A stretch of DNA of 10,228 nt from Chloroflexota bacterium (GTDB lineage Bacteria; Chloroflexota; FW602-bin22; JAMCYS01). A program made the position numbers and the translations under genes. This document shows, in pieces, positions 1-6,129 of this stretch. The number at the start of each line of letters is the position of its first letter. Position 1 is the stretch's first letter. The stretch covers positions 1 through 10,228 of the forward strand of contig JAJZQK010000068.1 in the NCBI GenBank assembly GCA_021847625.1, given 5' to 3'. The notes beneath the pieces are model-generated. The model worked only from the letters and a program-made list of their open reading frames with translations, had not been told where the DNA came from and ran no database searches.

Positions 1-474
1 TCCCGCGACGATCTGGGTACCACCACCGGACCGATCATCTCGCCCGCCCTCTTCCGGCGACTCGTCCTGCCGCGCATGCGGCGCATCTTCGACTTCGTCC
101 GCGCCCGCACGGACGCCAAGATCTTCCACCACTGCGATGGCGCCATCTACCCCCTGCTCGGCGACCTGGCCGAGGCCGGCGTGCAGATTACCAACCCCGT
201 CCAGGTGAACGTGGCCGACATGGGCGATACCGCCAGGCTGAAGGCTGAGTTCGGCGACCGGCTCACCTTCTGGGGCGCCATCGACACCAGCACCGTCCTG
301 CCGCGCGGCACGCCCGCGGACGTGCGGCAGGAGGTGCAGAGGCGAATCGCGGACCTGGGCCCGGGCGGCGGCTACGTGCTCTGTTCCGTGCACAACATCC
401 AGCCGGACGTGCCGCCGGAGAACGTCGTGGCCATGTTCGACGCCGCCCTGGAGTACGGCCGCCACGGGGATTGA
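1..474 (+). CDS. URO-D/MtaA-family methyltransferase or decarboxylase, C-terminal part (5' end outside window)
   Basis: The frame is open from base 1 and ends at TGA 472-474, giving 157 residues of a longer protein; full members are usually about 340-380 residues. The first residues, DDLGTTTGPIISPALFRRLV, are the typical mid-protein block of the uroporphyrinogen decarboxylase superfamily. Next come FHHCDGAIYPLLGDLAEAG, containing the H-x-C pair that binds zinc in the methyltransferase branch (MtaA, MtbA, CmuA), then ITNPVQV, FWGAIDTSTVLP and the closing GGYVLCSVHNIQPDVPPEN, whose Cys is the usual third zinc ligand. True heme-pathway HemE lacks this Cys/His set, so a corrinoid- or methyl-transfer-type relative is more likely than HemE. 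Substrate cannot be assigned. An ATG at 76 is internal, because family homology begins before it. Confidence 0.85.
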   Translation, partial: SRDDLGTTTGPIISPALFRRLVLPRMRRIFDFVRARTDAKIFHHCDGAIYPLLGDLAEAGVQITNPVQVNVADMGDTARLKAEFGDRLTFWGAIDTSTVLPRGTPADVRQEVQRRIADLGPGGGYVLCSVHNIQPDVPPENVVAMFDAALEYGRHGD

Positions 475-559
475 CCCCCCAGCGGCGAGAGCCGCCGAAC
501 CTAAGATGGCACCGTCCTCGTGGACCGCGAAGGACCGGTAGGACCCTGACGAGGGCCGG

Positions 560-2137
560 TCACTGGGTGGGCTCGACCCTGACCATGATCTTTGCCGTGC
601 GGCCTCTCCAGCGGATCTCCTTCACCGGACGGTAGTGCGTTAGTAGGTAGTCGGCCAGATTCTTGGCGTACTCCTCGGGCTGCTGGCCGTCGACGCTGAG
701 TCCCGTGATGTACACCACGGCCGGCACGGGCGTATTGGCGAGCCGGTCTATGGTGGCCTGTACCACCTCGTCGGTCGTATACCAGGGATACGTATAGGCC
801 CACATCCCCGCCGGGAGACGCTGGCTCAGAAGATATATGTTGGCGGTTGGCTCAATGTCGGGAAAGACGAACACCCTATCCCCCGACGTCGTGACGGCGG
901 CCAGCTCGTCGGCAATGGGGGCCAGGTCGGTGTACATGTTTAGGCTCACCGGCCCTACGGCCAGGATGTGCTGATAGGTCGGCTGGGCCTGCCAGGCAAA
1001 GAGGGCAAGGAAGACGCCGACGTAAGCCATGGCGGCGACCCTCCATCCGTTTCCCCGCTTTCTCTGACCGGCCTGCCATAGCCCGGGGACCCCTCTGACG
1101 AAGCAGAGGGTGAGTAAGGGCAGCGCTCCGGCCAGGTGGAACAGCCCGAAGCGGGGGTAGGCAGTGCCCACCGACATCACCACCAGAAGGATAAGGAAGG
1201 CGTTGCCCCAAAGCCCTGCCTTTCTCTCTCCCTTGGGAAGAACCTCCCTCTCCCTTTCGCTCCCGCTCTCCCTCGCCCTTTCAGGGAGAGGGTAGGGGTG
1301 AGGGTCCGTATCCTCGCCGGCCGGACCGGACGGGCGGCAGAGGGCAAGCCCCTGCCCTACGGGCAGCAACGGCGACCTTCGCCAGGCAGGTGGGGCAGGC
1401 GGTGCGGCGTCGGTCGACGTGGCCAGCGGCAACGGCGCCCTTCCTCGGACGTGTAGGGCAGGCCCTTGTGGCCTGCCGCCCTGGCCGGCGTCGAGCCGGC
1501 CCCTCATCCTAACCCTCGCCCCGAAGGGGCGAGGGGACGCTGGGTCGGCGGCTGGCGCCGACCGCGAGCGAACGAAAGCGAAGGCCAGGAGTACGACAGC
1601 GGGTATAGCAAGCAGCACGCTCAGTTGCGTTTCGACTTCGTCCGGCGCCTGGGCGGCGAGCGTGCGGTAAGAGAGATTGTTCAGCCAGGCCCATTGCAGG
1701 TAGTCGCCGAGGGGGCTCGCGGCGAGGACGAGGCCGAGGTAGAGCGCGAACGGCCCCAGCACGCCGAGGGCGAAGAGGCCAGCCCTCGGCAGCAGCGCCC
1801 GTGGCGACGCTCGGCGTGCGGCCAAGAGAAGCAGCAGCCAGAGCCCGTAGGCGCCGACGAGCGGCCAGGCATGCTGCTTCACCGTCACCGCCAGGCCGAG
1901 GGCCAGCCCCGCCCCGAGCACCCGCCAGGCCGGCGTACGCGTGTCGGCGGGCCAGAGCAGGTAGGCGCCGAGGTAGAGAGGGGCGAGAATGATCTCGTAC
2001 CAGAGCATCCCGGCGGTGAGGACGGGCACCCAGAGGGTGAAGAAGGCCGCCGCCAGCACCCCACCGGTCTGGCCGAGCTCGCGGGCGGCGGCGAAGTAGA
2101 CCGGAATGAGGCTCGCCAGGATTAGCAGGATGAACAA
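560..2137 (-). CDS. GT39-like (ArnT/PMT-type) membrane protein, 5'-truncated and interrupted by in-frame repeats; probable pseudogene
   Basis: This 525-codon minus-strand frame opens at a TTG (2135-2137); an in-frame stop lies just upstream (2165-2167). Residues 1-195 form about six hydrophobic segments resembling TM3 onward of polyprenyl-phosphate glycosyltransferases (ASLIPVYFAAARELGQTGG, then VTVKQHAWPL). The N-terminal ~80-100 residues, with the acidic catalytic residues of the first extracytoplasmic loop, are absent. Residues ~200-300 are Arg/Pro-rich and encoded by dispersed repeats (about 1225-1540). The membrane protein resumes at GLWGNAFLILLVVMSVGTAY, with further TM segments and a C-terminal soluble domain (from about residue 385) containing GDRVFVFPDIEP and PAGMWAYTYPW, as in GT39-like proteins of Chloroflexota. 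The loss of the catalytic end plus the insertion suggests a non-functional gene, although the frame is open throughout. It converges on the URO-D gene with an 85-bp gap. Confidence 0.6.
   Translation of the reverse strand: MFILLILASLIPVYFAAARELGQTGGVLAAAFFTLWVPVLTAGMLWYEIILAPLYLGAYLLWPADTRTPAWRVLGAGLALGLAVTVKQHAWPLVGAYGLWLLLLLAARRASPRALLPRAGLFALGVLGPFALYLGLVLAASPLGDYLQWAWLNNLSYRTLAAQAPDEVETQLSVLLAIPAVVLLAFAFVRSRSAPAADPASPRPFGARVRMRGRLDAGQGGRPQGPALHVRGRAPLPLATSTDAAPPAPPAWRRSPLLPVGQGLALCRPSGPAGEDTDPHPYPLPERARESGSEREREVLPKGERKAGLWGNAFLILLVVMSVGTAYPRFGLFHLAGALPLLTLCFVRGVPGLWQAGQRKRGNGWRVAAMAYVGVFLALFAWQAQPTYQHILAVGPVSLNMYTDLAPIADELAAVTTSGDRVFVFPDIEPTANIYLLSQRLPAGMWAYTYPWYTTDEVVQATIDRLANTPVPAVVYITGLSVDGQQPEEYAKNLADYLLTHYRPVKEIRWRGRTAKIMVRVEPTQ
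1332..1360 (-). repeat. CTTGT/CTTGC-loop hairpin repeat, copy 1
   Basis: Read on the minus strand it starts GTAGGGCAGGGG, has loop CTTGC and closes CCTCTGCC-GCCC. The 8-bp stem contains one G-T pair. It belongs to the same family as 1453-1481 and 5490-5518. Confidence 0.7.
1453..1481 (+). repeat. CTTGT-loop hairpin repeat, copy 2
   Basis: GTAG, then a perfect 8-bp stem GGCAGGCC / GGCCTGCC around loop CTTGT (1465-1469), then GCCC. Its inner stem bases are swapped relative to copy 3 while pairing is kept. Confidence 0.75.
1501..1536 (+). repeat. CCCTCA(T/C)CC hairpin repeat
   Basis: It contains a perfect 10-bp stem CCCTCGCCCC / GGGGCGAGGG (1513-1522 and 1526-1535) with loop GAA. The inverted copy at 1269-1304 keeps the closing base pair as T-A instead of C-G. 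The CCCTCACCC-TAACCCTC type of repeat is common between genes in several high-GC phyla (my recollection, not checked). Confidence 0.65.
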
Positions 2138-2164
2138 CCATATATCAGCTGAGCGAGTACCTAT

Positions 2165-2228
2165 CTATGGCCAGGAATAGCCATAGTCCAGGTGGGGAGC
2201 GCCGGCCGGCTGCCATTTGGCGCTCCCC
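2165..2228. repeat. Two adjacent perfect hairpins at the 5' break of the GT39-like gene
   Basis: The first hairpin is CTATGGC (2165-2171) / GCCATAG (2180-2186) with loop CAGGAATA. The second is GGGGAGCGCC (2194-2203) / GGCGCTCCCC (2219-2228) with a 15-nt loop. A related pair, small stem with the same CAGGAATA loop followed by a GTGGGG stem, occurs at 3567-3603. The element supplies the stop codon upstream of the truncated GT39-like frame. Neither hairpin has a T-run, so a factor-independent terminator is unlikely. Confidence 0.6.
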
Positions 2229-2257
2229 TTGCCCTGAGGCGTAACGTCGGCTAAAAT
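2229..2257 (+). promoter_or_regulatory. Candidate sigma70 promoter for the ABC exporter operon
   Basis: TTGCCC (2229-2234) and TAAAAT (2252-2257) are separated by 17 bp, matching 4/6 and 5/6 of the consensus boxes. It lies about 118 bp before the GTG start of the ATPase gene and directly follows the 10-bp hairpin. The call rests on pattern only. Confidence 0.35.
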
Positions 2258-2362
2258 AGCGCGGTCGCCGGAGACATCAGGGCCACGTTGGCCCGCCGCT
2301 CCCGGTAGAGGGGTGCGGCTTGTCGGCCTGTCCCTCTTGTTCACCATTCCCCGGCGCACCCT

Positions 2363-2370
2363 AGAGAGGA
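2363..2370 (+). promoter_or_regulatory. Ribosome binding site deciding the GTG start of the ABC ATPase
   Basis: AGAGAGGA followed by 5 nt and GTG at 2376. It supports this start over the in-frame GTG at 2313. Confidence 0.55.
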
Positions 2371-2375
2371 AAGAC

Positions 2376-3383
2376 GTGACCGTTCCCTGTGCCATCGAGA
2401 CCTTTGACGTTTCGCGCGTCTACAAGATCAAGCCCAAACGCGGCGACCCCGCTTCCGGCCTGGTGAAGGCCCTGGACGGGGTGAGCTTGCGGGTAGAAGA
2501 AGGCGAGCTGTTCGGTCTGCTGGGCCCCAACGGGGCCGGCAAGACGACGCTCATCAAGATCCTCGTCACCCTGCTCCTGCCCAGCGGCGGCCGGGCCCTC
2601 GTGGACGGTCTGGACGTGACGACGCAGGCCGGGCAGGTCCGCCGCCGCATCAGCATGGTCTCCGGTGGCGAGACTTCCGGCTACGGCCTGCTGACGGTGC
2701 GCGAGCAGCTTTGGATGTTCAGCCAGTTCTACGGCCTGCCCGGCAAGGAGGCCCGCGGGCGCATCGACGAGCTGTTGGAGATTATGGGCCTGGCCGGCGA
2801 CGCCGACAAGAAGGTCTACAACCTCTCCACCGGCATGCGCCAGAAGATGAATATCTGCCGGGGGCTGGTGAGCGACCCCAAGATTCTCTTCCTGGACGAG
2901 CCGACGCTGGGCCTGGACGTCGCCGTGGCGCGGGACGTGCGGGCCTACGTGAAGCGTTGGGTCGCCGAACGGCCGGAAAGGACGATCCTCCTCACCACGC
3001 ACTATATGATGGAGGCGGACGAGCTCTGCGACCGGGTGGCGATCGTCGATCACGGGCAGGTGGTGGCCTGCGACACGCCGGAGGGCCTGAAGCGCCGGGT
3101 GCAGGAGGGAGTGATCTACCGCCTTCGCGTGGCCTCGGTCGAGGGAGTGGGGCATCTGGCGGAGCTGCCGGCGGTGAGCGGGGTGCAGCAAACGCCGCAC
3201 GACGGCTATCTGGAGGTCGACGTGGCCCTCGCCGACGAGAGCGCCCTGGCCGACGTCATCGCCCTCGTCGGGCGCGGCGGCGGGCGGCTGCTGTCGCTAG
3301 AGACGCACAAGCCGACACTGGAGGACACATTCATCGCCCTCGTCGGCCGCAAGCTGAGCGAGGATACGGACAAGCGGGAGTAA
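2376..3383 (+). CDS. ABC-2 type exporter ATP-binding protein (DrrA/CcmA-like)
   Basis: A 335-residue nucleotide-binding subunit that powers export by the two downstream permeases at the cytoplasmic membrane. Counting from the chosen start: Walker A GPNGAGKT at residues 50-57, ABC signature LSTGMRQK at 150-157, Walker B ILFLDEP at 170-176, and switch His209 in TTHYM. The usual Q-loop glutamine is replaced by a SGGETSGYGLLT stretch, as seen in the branch that has a GG-D/E-R/T motif there. Residues ~250-335 form a DrrA-type C-terminal domain ending in THKPTLEDTFIALVG. GTG at 2376 is chosen because AGAGAGGA (2363-2370) sits 5 nt before it; the open frame extends upstream to a GTG at 2313 with no comparable ribosome site and non-family residues. 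The cargo is unknown; related systems export drugs, lipids or polysaccharides. Confidence 0.9.
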   Translation: MTVPCAIETFDVSRVYKIKPKRGDPASGLVKALDGVSLRVEEGELFGLLGPNGAGKTTLIKILVTLLLPSGGRALVDGLDVTTQAGQVRRRISMVSGGETSGYGLLTVREQLWMFSQFYGLPGKEARGRIDELLEIMGLAGDADKKVYNLSTGMRQKMNICRGLVSDPKILFLDEPTLGLDVAVARDVRAYVKRWVAERPERTILLTTHYMMEADELCDRVAIVDHGQVVACDTPEGLKRRVQEGVIYRLRVASVEGVGHLAELPAVSGVQQTPHDGYLEVDVALADESALADVIALVGRGGGRLLSLETHKPTLEDTFIALVGRKLSEDTDKRE

Positions 3384-3396
3384 CGATTCGGAGATT

Positions 3397-3770
3397 CACC
3401 GCGGAGAGCGCGGAGGACGCGGAGAGAGAAGAGGATAGAGAAGAGTAGGGAAGGTTCGCAGGTAGAAGGTGCCGCAGGACGGCTGTGCGCCAAGTGCAAC
3501 GTAGGGGCGGACGGCTCTGACTCTGTCGGTTCTTGCCCTTTGGTGGAGCAGCATCCTAGGGTGTAGGCCCAGGAATAGCCCGCGAGTGGGGCGCAGACCC
3601 CACGTACGACTGACAACTGGCCCTCCAGTGGGGGCTCTGCTGAGAAAACCGACGGAGTCGGCTCTCGTCCGCCCCGGATTGGCTCAGCCGTCGGTTCCTA
3701 TGTGGTGGCCTATAAGCCGGGCATAACTGTCCTCTTTCTCTCCTCTGCGTTCTCTGTGCTCTCCGCGGTG
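3397..3770. mobile_element. Composite of nested inverted repeats (MITE-like) splitting the ABC operon
   Basis: The 403-bp gap between ATPase and permease holds no credible gene. Its outer arms are inverted: 3397-3438 starts CACCGCGGAGAGC, and the reverse complement of 3727-3770 starts identically. Over the first 28 positions they differ only by four G/A changes, then by a 2-nt gap and a few further differences. Inside lies a second inverted pair (3504-3531 and 3647-3675). The outer arm belongs to the widespread CACCGC(A/G)GAG-type purine-rich repeat seen in many environmental genomes (recollection, not searched). No transposase frame is seen, and I could not find a clear target-site duplication. 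Confidence 0.6.
3504..3675. repeat. Inner inverted-repeat element of 172 bp
   Basis: The left arm begins GGGGCGGACG and continues to CTGACTCTGTCGGTT (ending 3531). The right arm, read in reverse complement from 3675, begins with the same 10 bases and contains CCGACTCCGTCGGTT (13/15 matching). The centre contains the CAGGAATA hairpin and GTGGGG/CCCCAC stem (3586-3603) related to the element at 2165-2228. Confidence 0.55.
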
Positions 3771-3786
3771 AAAGACGCCAAATACT

Positions 3787-4605
3787 ATGAGATACTACCT
3801 TAATCTGTACTTGCGGACGATAATTGGCCGGGCCTATCCGCGGGTGATTGGCGCCAATCGTGAGCCGAGCTGGATTTTCTACGAGATTCTGCTGCCGTTG
3901 CTCAGCACCTTCGCCTTTGTCTACGTCTACAAGGCGCTGGGGGCGCCGGAGCAGTTCGTGGGCTTCGTCGTCCTCGGCGGGGCGGCCATCGCCTTCTGGG
4001 GTAACGTCCTCTGGTCGATGGGGGCCCAGTTCTACTGGGAACGCGACAGTGGTAATCTTGACATCTTCATCGTCTCGCCGACCTCGCTGATGGCCATCCT
4101 CTGTGGCATGGCCCTCGGGGGCATGTTCACCACCGTGCTGCGGGCGGTGGCCGTGGTGACCGTCGCCAGCCTCGCCTTTGGCGTGACCTACAGCACGGAG
4201 CGGCTGCCGGAGCTGGTCCTGGTGTTCGTCGTGGCCATGGCCGCCCTCTACGCCATGGGCATGCTGCTCAGCTCGATCTACCTGCTGTGGGGACGGGAGG
4301 CCTGGCACATCAACACCATGCTGCGAGAGCCGATCTACTTCTTCACCGGCTTCTACTTCCCCATCCGGAGCCTGGGCTTTGCCGTGGCGCTGTTCTTCTC
4401 GTTCATCCCGCTCACGCTGGGCCTCGACGCCGTGCGCCAGCTGCTCTTCGGCGCCGACAGGGCGATGGCTCTGCTGCCGGTGGGGCAGGAGATAGCGGGG
4501 CTCTTCGTCCTCGCCGTCGTGCTGTTCTACCTCGCTCACCGGGCCCTCGACTACACCGAGCGACGAGCCCGGCGAGACGCCCGCCTCAGCCTGCGGGGGA
4601 ACTAG
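3787..4605 (+). CDS. ABC-2 type exporter permease 1
   Basis: A 272-residue integral membrane protein with about six hydrophobic segments (roughly residues 30-48, 57-77, 100-128, 139-166, 195-215 and 233-252), the normal count and length for ABC-2 permeases. Features typical of the family are the amphipathic N-terminus followed by WIFYEILLPLLSTF, the mid-loop YWERDSGNLDIFIVSPTS, and PIYFFTGFYFPIRSLG before the last pair of helices. It presumably pairs with the next permease to form the transmembrane channel driven by the upstream ATPase. ATG 3787 follows directly on a repeat composite and has no good ribosome site, so expression may be altered by that insertion. The stop lies 13 bp before the next start. 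Confidence 0.88.
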   Translation: MRYYLNLYLRTIIGRAYPRVIGANREPSWIFYEILLPLLSTFAFVYVYKALGAPEQFVGFVVLGGAAIAFWGNVLWSMGAQFYWERDSGNLDIFIVSPTSLMAILCGMALGGMFTTVLRAVAVVTVASLAFGVTYSTERLPELVLVFVVAMAALYAMGMLLSSIYLLWGREAWHINTMLREPIYFFTGFYFPIRSLGFAVALFFSFIPLTLGLDAVRQLLFGADRAMALLPVGQEIAGLFVLAVVLFYLAHRALDYTERRARRDARLSLRGN

Positions 4606-4610
4606 GGAGG
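4604..4610 (+). promoter_or_regulatory. Ribosome binding site for the TTG start of permease 2
   Basis: AGGGAGG overlaps the stop codon of permease 1 and lies 8 nt before TTG 4619. It is the evidence for the unusual TTG start. Confidence 0.6.
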
Positions 4611-4618
4611 TAGGCATC

Positions 4619-5467
4619 TTGGCGATACGCGACGAGCTGCGAGTGCTGATAACGGCCGCCCGCTTGGGCTGGGCGATCGAGAGCAACTGGACGGACCCCT
4701 TCCTGTTCATCGTCTACTCGATCGCCCGACCGGTGGCGTCGGCCCTGATCCTCGTGTTCATGTACATAGTAGTGGCCGGTGGCAACACGAAGGGCGAGGT
4801 GATGGCGTTCCTCGTCGTCGGCAACGCCTTCTGGGCCTTCGTCATCAACGGCCTGCAGGGCCTGGCCTGGGGGATACTGGACGACCGCGAGCGCTACGTG
4901 ATGCTCAAGTACATCTATATCGCCCCCGTGCGCTTCTACACCTATCTGCTCGGGCGGGGTGCGGCGCACCTGGCCAGCGCCTCGGCGGCGGTCGTCGTCA
5001 CGCTGCTGGTGGGCGTCCTGTTCCTGGACGTGCCGATCGACCTCGCCCGCGTGGACTACCCGTTGCTGGTGCTGTCGCTCGTGTTCGGTCTGGCGGGCGT
5101 GGGGGCGGTGGGCATCGCCGTGGCCGGGGTCTCCCTGAACATCTGGCGGGAGTCGTGGGGGCTGAGCGAGGGCGTGGCGGGCACGCTATTCCTTCTCTGT
5201 GGGGTCATCTTTCCGGTAGCCGTGCTGCCGGACTGGGTGCAGCCGATAGCGCGGGCGCTGCCCATGACCTACTGGCTGGAGGCGACGCGGCGGGCGCTCC
5301 TGGGCTCAGGGCAGGGCTTCTCGCTCGTCGACCTCTCCACGAGCGAGGTCGTCGCGGGCCTCATGCTGAGCACGGTGGTCGCCGTTGCCATCGCCAACTT
5401 CGTCTTCCGCTTCGCCGAGCACCGGGCCAAGGAGCGGGGAATGATCGACATGATCACGGGGTCGTAG
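4619..5467 (+). CDS. ABC-2 type exporter permease 2
   Basis: A 282-residue membrane protein that starts at TTG 4619 behind a strong AGGGAGG site (4604-4610, 8-nt spacing), only 13 bp after permease 1, which indicates translational linkage. It has about six hydrophobic segments, and the closing block LLCGVIFPVAVLPDWVQPIA followed by LPMTYWLEATRRALLG is the classic ABC-2 permease signature before the last helix. The loop DDRERYVMLKYIYIAPVRF matches the position of the equivalent ERDSGNLDIFIVSPTS loop in permease 1, as expected for two half-channels of one heteromeric exporter. Transport direction (export) is inferred from family; the cargo is unknown. Confidence 0.88.
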   Translation: MAIRDELRVLITAARLGWAIESNWTDPFLFIVYSIARPVASALILVFMYIVVAGGNTKGEVMAFLVVGNAFWAFVINGLQGLAWGILDDRERYVMLKYIYIAPVRFYTYLLGRGAAHLASASAAVVVTLLVGVLFLDVPIDLARVDYPLLVLSLVFGLAGVGAVGIAVAGVSLNIWRESWGLSEGVAGTLFLLCGVIFPVAVLPDWVQPIARALPMTYWLEATRRALLGSGQGFSLVDLSTSEVVAGLMLSTVVAVAIANFVFRFAEHRAKERGMIDMITGS

Positions 5468-5489
5468 GGTAAGCCCTCACCGACGGCCT

Positions 5490-5518
5490 GTAGGGCAGGG
5501 GCTTGTCCCCTGCCGCCC
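5490..5518 (+). repeat. CTTGT-loop hairpin repeat, copy 3
   Basis: GTAG, then a perfect stem GGCAGGGG (5494-5501) / CCCCTGCC (5507-5514) with loop CTTGT, then GCCC. It matches copies 1 and 2 in loop and flanks but differs in the stem, pairing being kept. It starts 22 bp after the permease 2 stop. Confidence 0.75.
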
Positions 5519-5614
5519 GCGCCCCGCAGGGCGCCAGGGTGCAGGTGCGGGCCGCCCGCCCGCCGCTGAAGCAGCGGGCTTTGTTAACCTAGCGCGGCCG
5601 CTTCAGCCCCGCGC
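5519..5614 (+). repeat. Hairpin cluster downstream of the exporter operon, with a possible terminator
   Basis: Three further perfect stems follow the CTTGT hairpin: GCGCCC/GGGCGC (5519-5534, loop CGCA), CCGCTG/CAGCGG (5563-5577, loop AAG) and GCGCGG/CCGCGC (5592-5614, 11-nt loop). The second is followed by GCTTTGTT (5578-5585), a weak T-rich tail, so it could end exporter transcription. The GCTGAAGC and GCTTCAGC cores of the second and third stems are mutually inverted, resembling a BIME-type repeat pair. The rest of 5468-5716 shows no gene. Confidence 0.5.
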
Positions 5615-5716
5615 GGTCTTTCCCCTGGCGGGGCTGCCCACCCTTGGGCCCTGGATGGGAGAGGGGGCCTGGCTGGCCTGTTGCATTGGCGATGGCGGAA
5701 AGGATGGTGGCCTGCG

Positions 5717-5908
5717 GTGAACGTCGAGGGCATCGACCACATCGTGCTGACGGTTAGCGACATAGGCAGGACGTGCGAGTTTTACGCCCGTGCCCTGGGA
5801 ATGGAGGCCGTCGCCTTCGGGGAGGGGCGCACGTCCTGCTCCTCCAGTGCCGCCGTCCACTCGTTTTCCCCCAAGCCTGAGACTTACATCCCCGAGAAGG
5901 CAGCTTGA
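5717..5908 (+). pseudogene. VOC/glyoxalase-fold protein remnant
   Basis: From GTG 5717 the frame reads VNVEGIDHIVLTVSDIGRTC, then EFYARALGMEAVAFGEGR, the characteristic first beta-alpha-beta unit of vicinal-oxygen-chelate proteins, with the first metal-ligand His in DHIVLTV. After residue ~43 the match deteriorates; VHSFSPKPETYIPEKAA faintly resembles the LH-x(4)-F-x-PKA-x(4)-PG-x-AD segment of these proteins. A stop follows at 5906-5908. Only 63 residues remain, against about 125-140 for a complete member, and the second metal-binding half is missing. A short internal deletion plus loss of the 3' half explains this best. A functional half-size VOC protein that dimerises is possible but less likely given the poor tail. 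Confidence 0.6.
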
Positions 5909-5933
5909 CGCCTTCCCGAGCAGGCCATATAAT
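5905..5933 (+). promoter_or_regulatory. Near-consensus sigma70 promoter for the GntR regulator gene
   Basis: TTGACG (5905-5910) and TATAAT (5928-5933) are separated by exactly 17 bp, matching 5/6 and 6/6 of the boxes. The -35 box overlaps the TGA that ends the VOC remnant. Transcription would begin near 5940 and produce a leader of about 190 nt before the regulator start. Confidence 0.7.
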
Positions 5934-5944
5934 ACCGTCCAGCC

Positions 5945-5973
5945 GTGAATTCACGCGAATGCATTAGAATGCA
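5945..5973. promoter_or_regulatory. Tandem palindromes, candidate operator for GntR autoregulation
   Basis: GTGAATTCAC (5945-5954) is a perfect 10-bp palindrome. TGCATT-AG-AATGCA (5960-5973) is a perfect 6+6 inverted repeat. Both fall 12-40 bp after the -10 box, where bound repressor would block transcription. FadR-branch GntR proteins bind short palindromes of this size, and regulators often bind their own promoters. The assignment to this regulator is inferred from position. Confidence 0.45.
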
Positions 5974-6129
5974 ACGCTAACACCCAGGGGTAACCAGCGG
6001 CTGGGCGTCTCGGGCGATGGCGACCACGCCGCCGCGGTTTGATGGCGTGCAGATGCTCGTGGCGCCAGCGGCGGAGACAGCGCTCGGCACCGGCGTTGCC
6101 CCCTTGCCTACCTACGGAGGTACTGTTGG

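Larger units (their letters stand above)
1269..1536. repeat. Nested inverted-repeat block inside the GT39-like gene
   Basis: Two repeat families are arranged symmetrically. The outer arms are 1269-1304 (reverse orientation) and 1501-1536 (forward), a 36-nt unit beginning CCCTCA, about 29/36 identical. The inner arms are 1332-1360 (reverse) and 1453-1481 (forward), a 29-nt unit, 22/29 identical. The centre is 92 bp. No transposase is encoded, so this is MITE- or BIME-like. The whole block is read through by the minus-strand frame without a stop. Confidence 0.7.

Noticed and set aside
475..559. Small GCGGC-GAGA-GCCGC stem after the URO-D gene as a terminator between convergent genes
   Set aside because: Only 5 bp, with no T-run on either strand; too weak to call.
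1466..2125. Plus-strand open frame of 219 codons opposite the GT39-like gene
   Set aside because: Gln/Glu/Arg/Gly-rich and partly repeat DNA, while the minus strand encodes recognisable transmembrane segments.
2361..3200. 279-codon minus-strand open frame opposite the ABC ATPase
   Set aside because: Mirror of the ATPase codons; no recognisable motif.
3556..4710. 384-codon minus-strand open frame across the repeat composite and permease 1
   Set aside because: Translation is Glu/Gly/His-rich antisense of a clear ABC-2 permease, and part of it is repeat DNA. No ribosome site or domain supports it.
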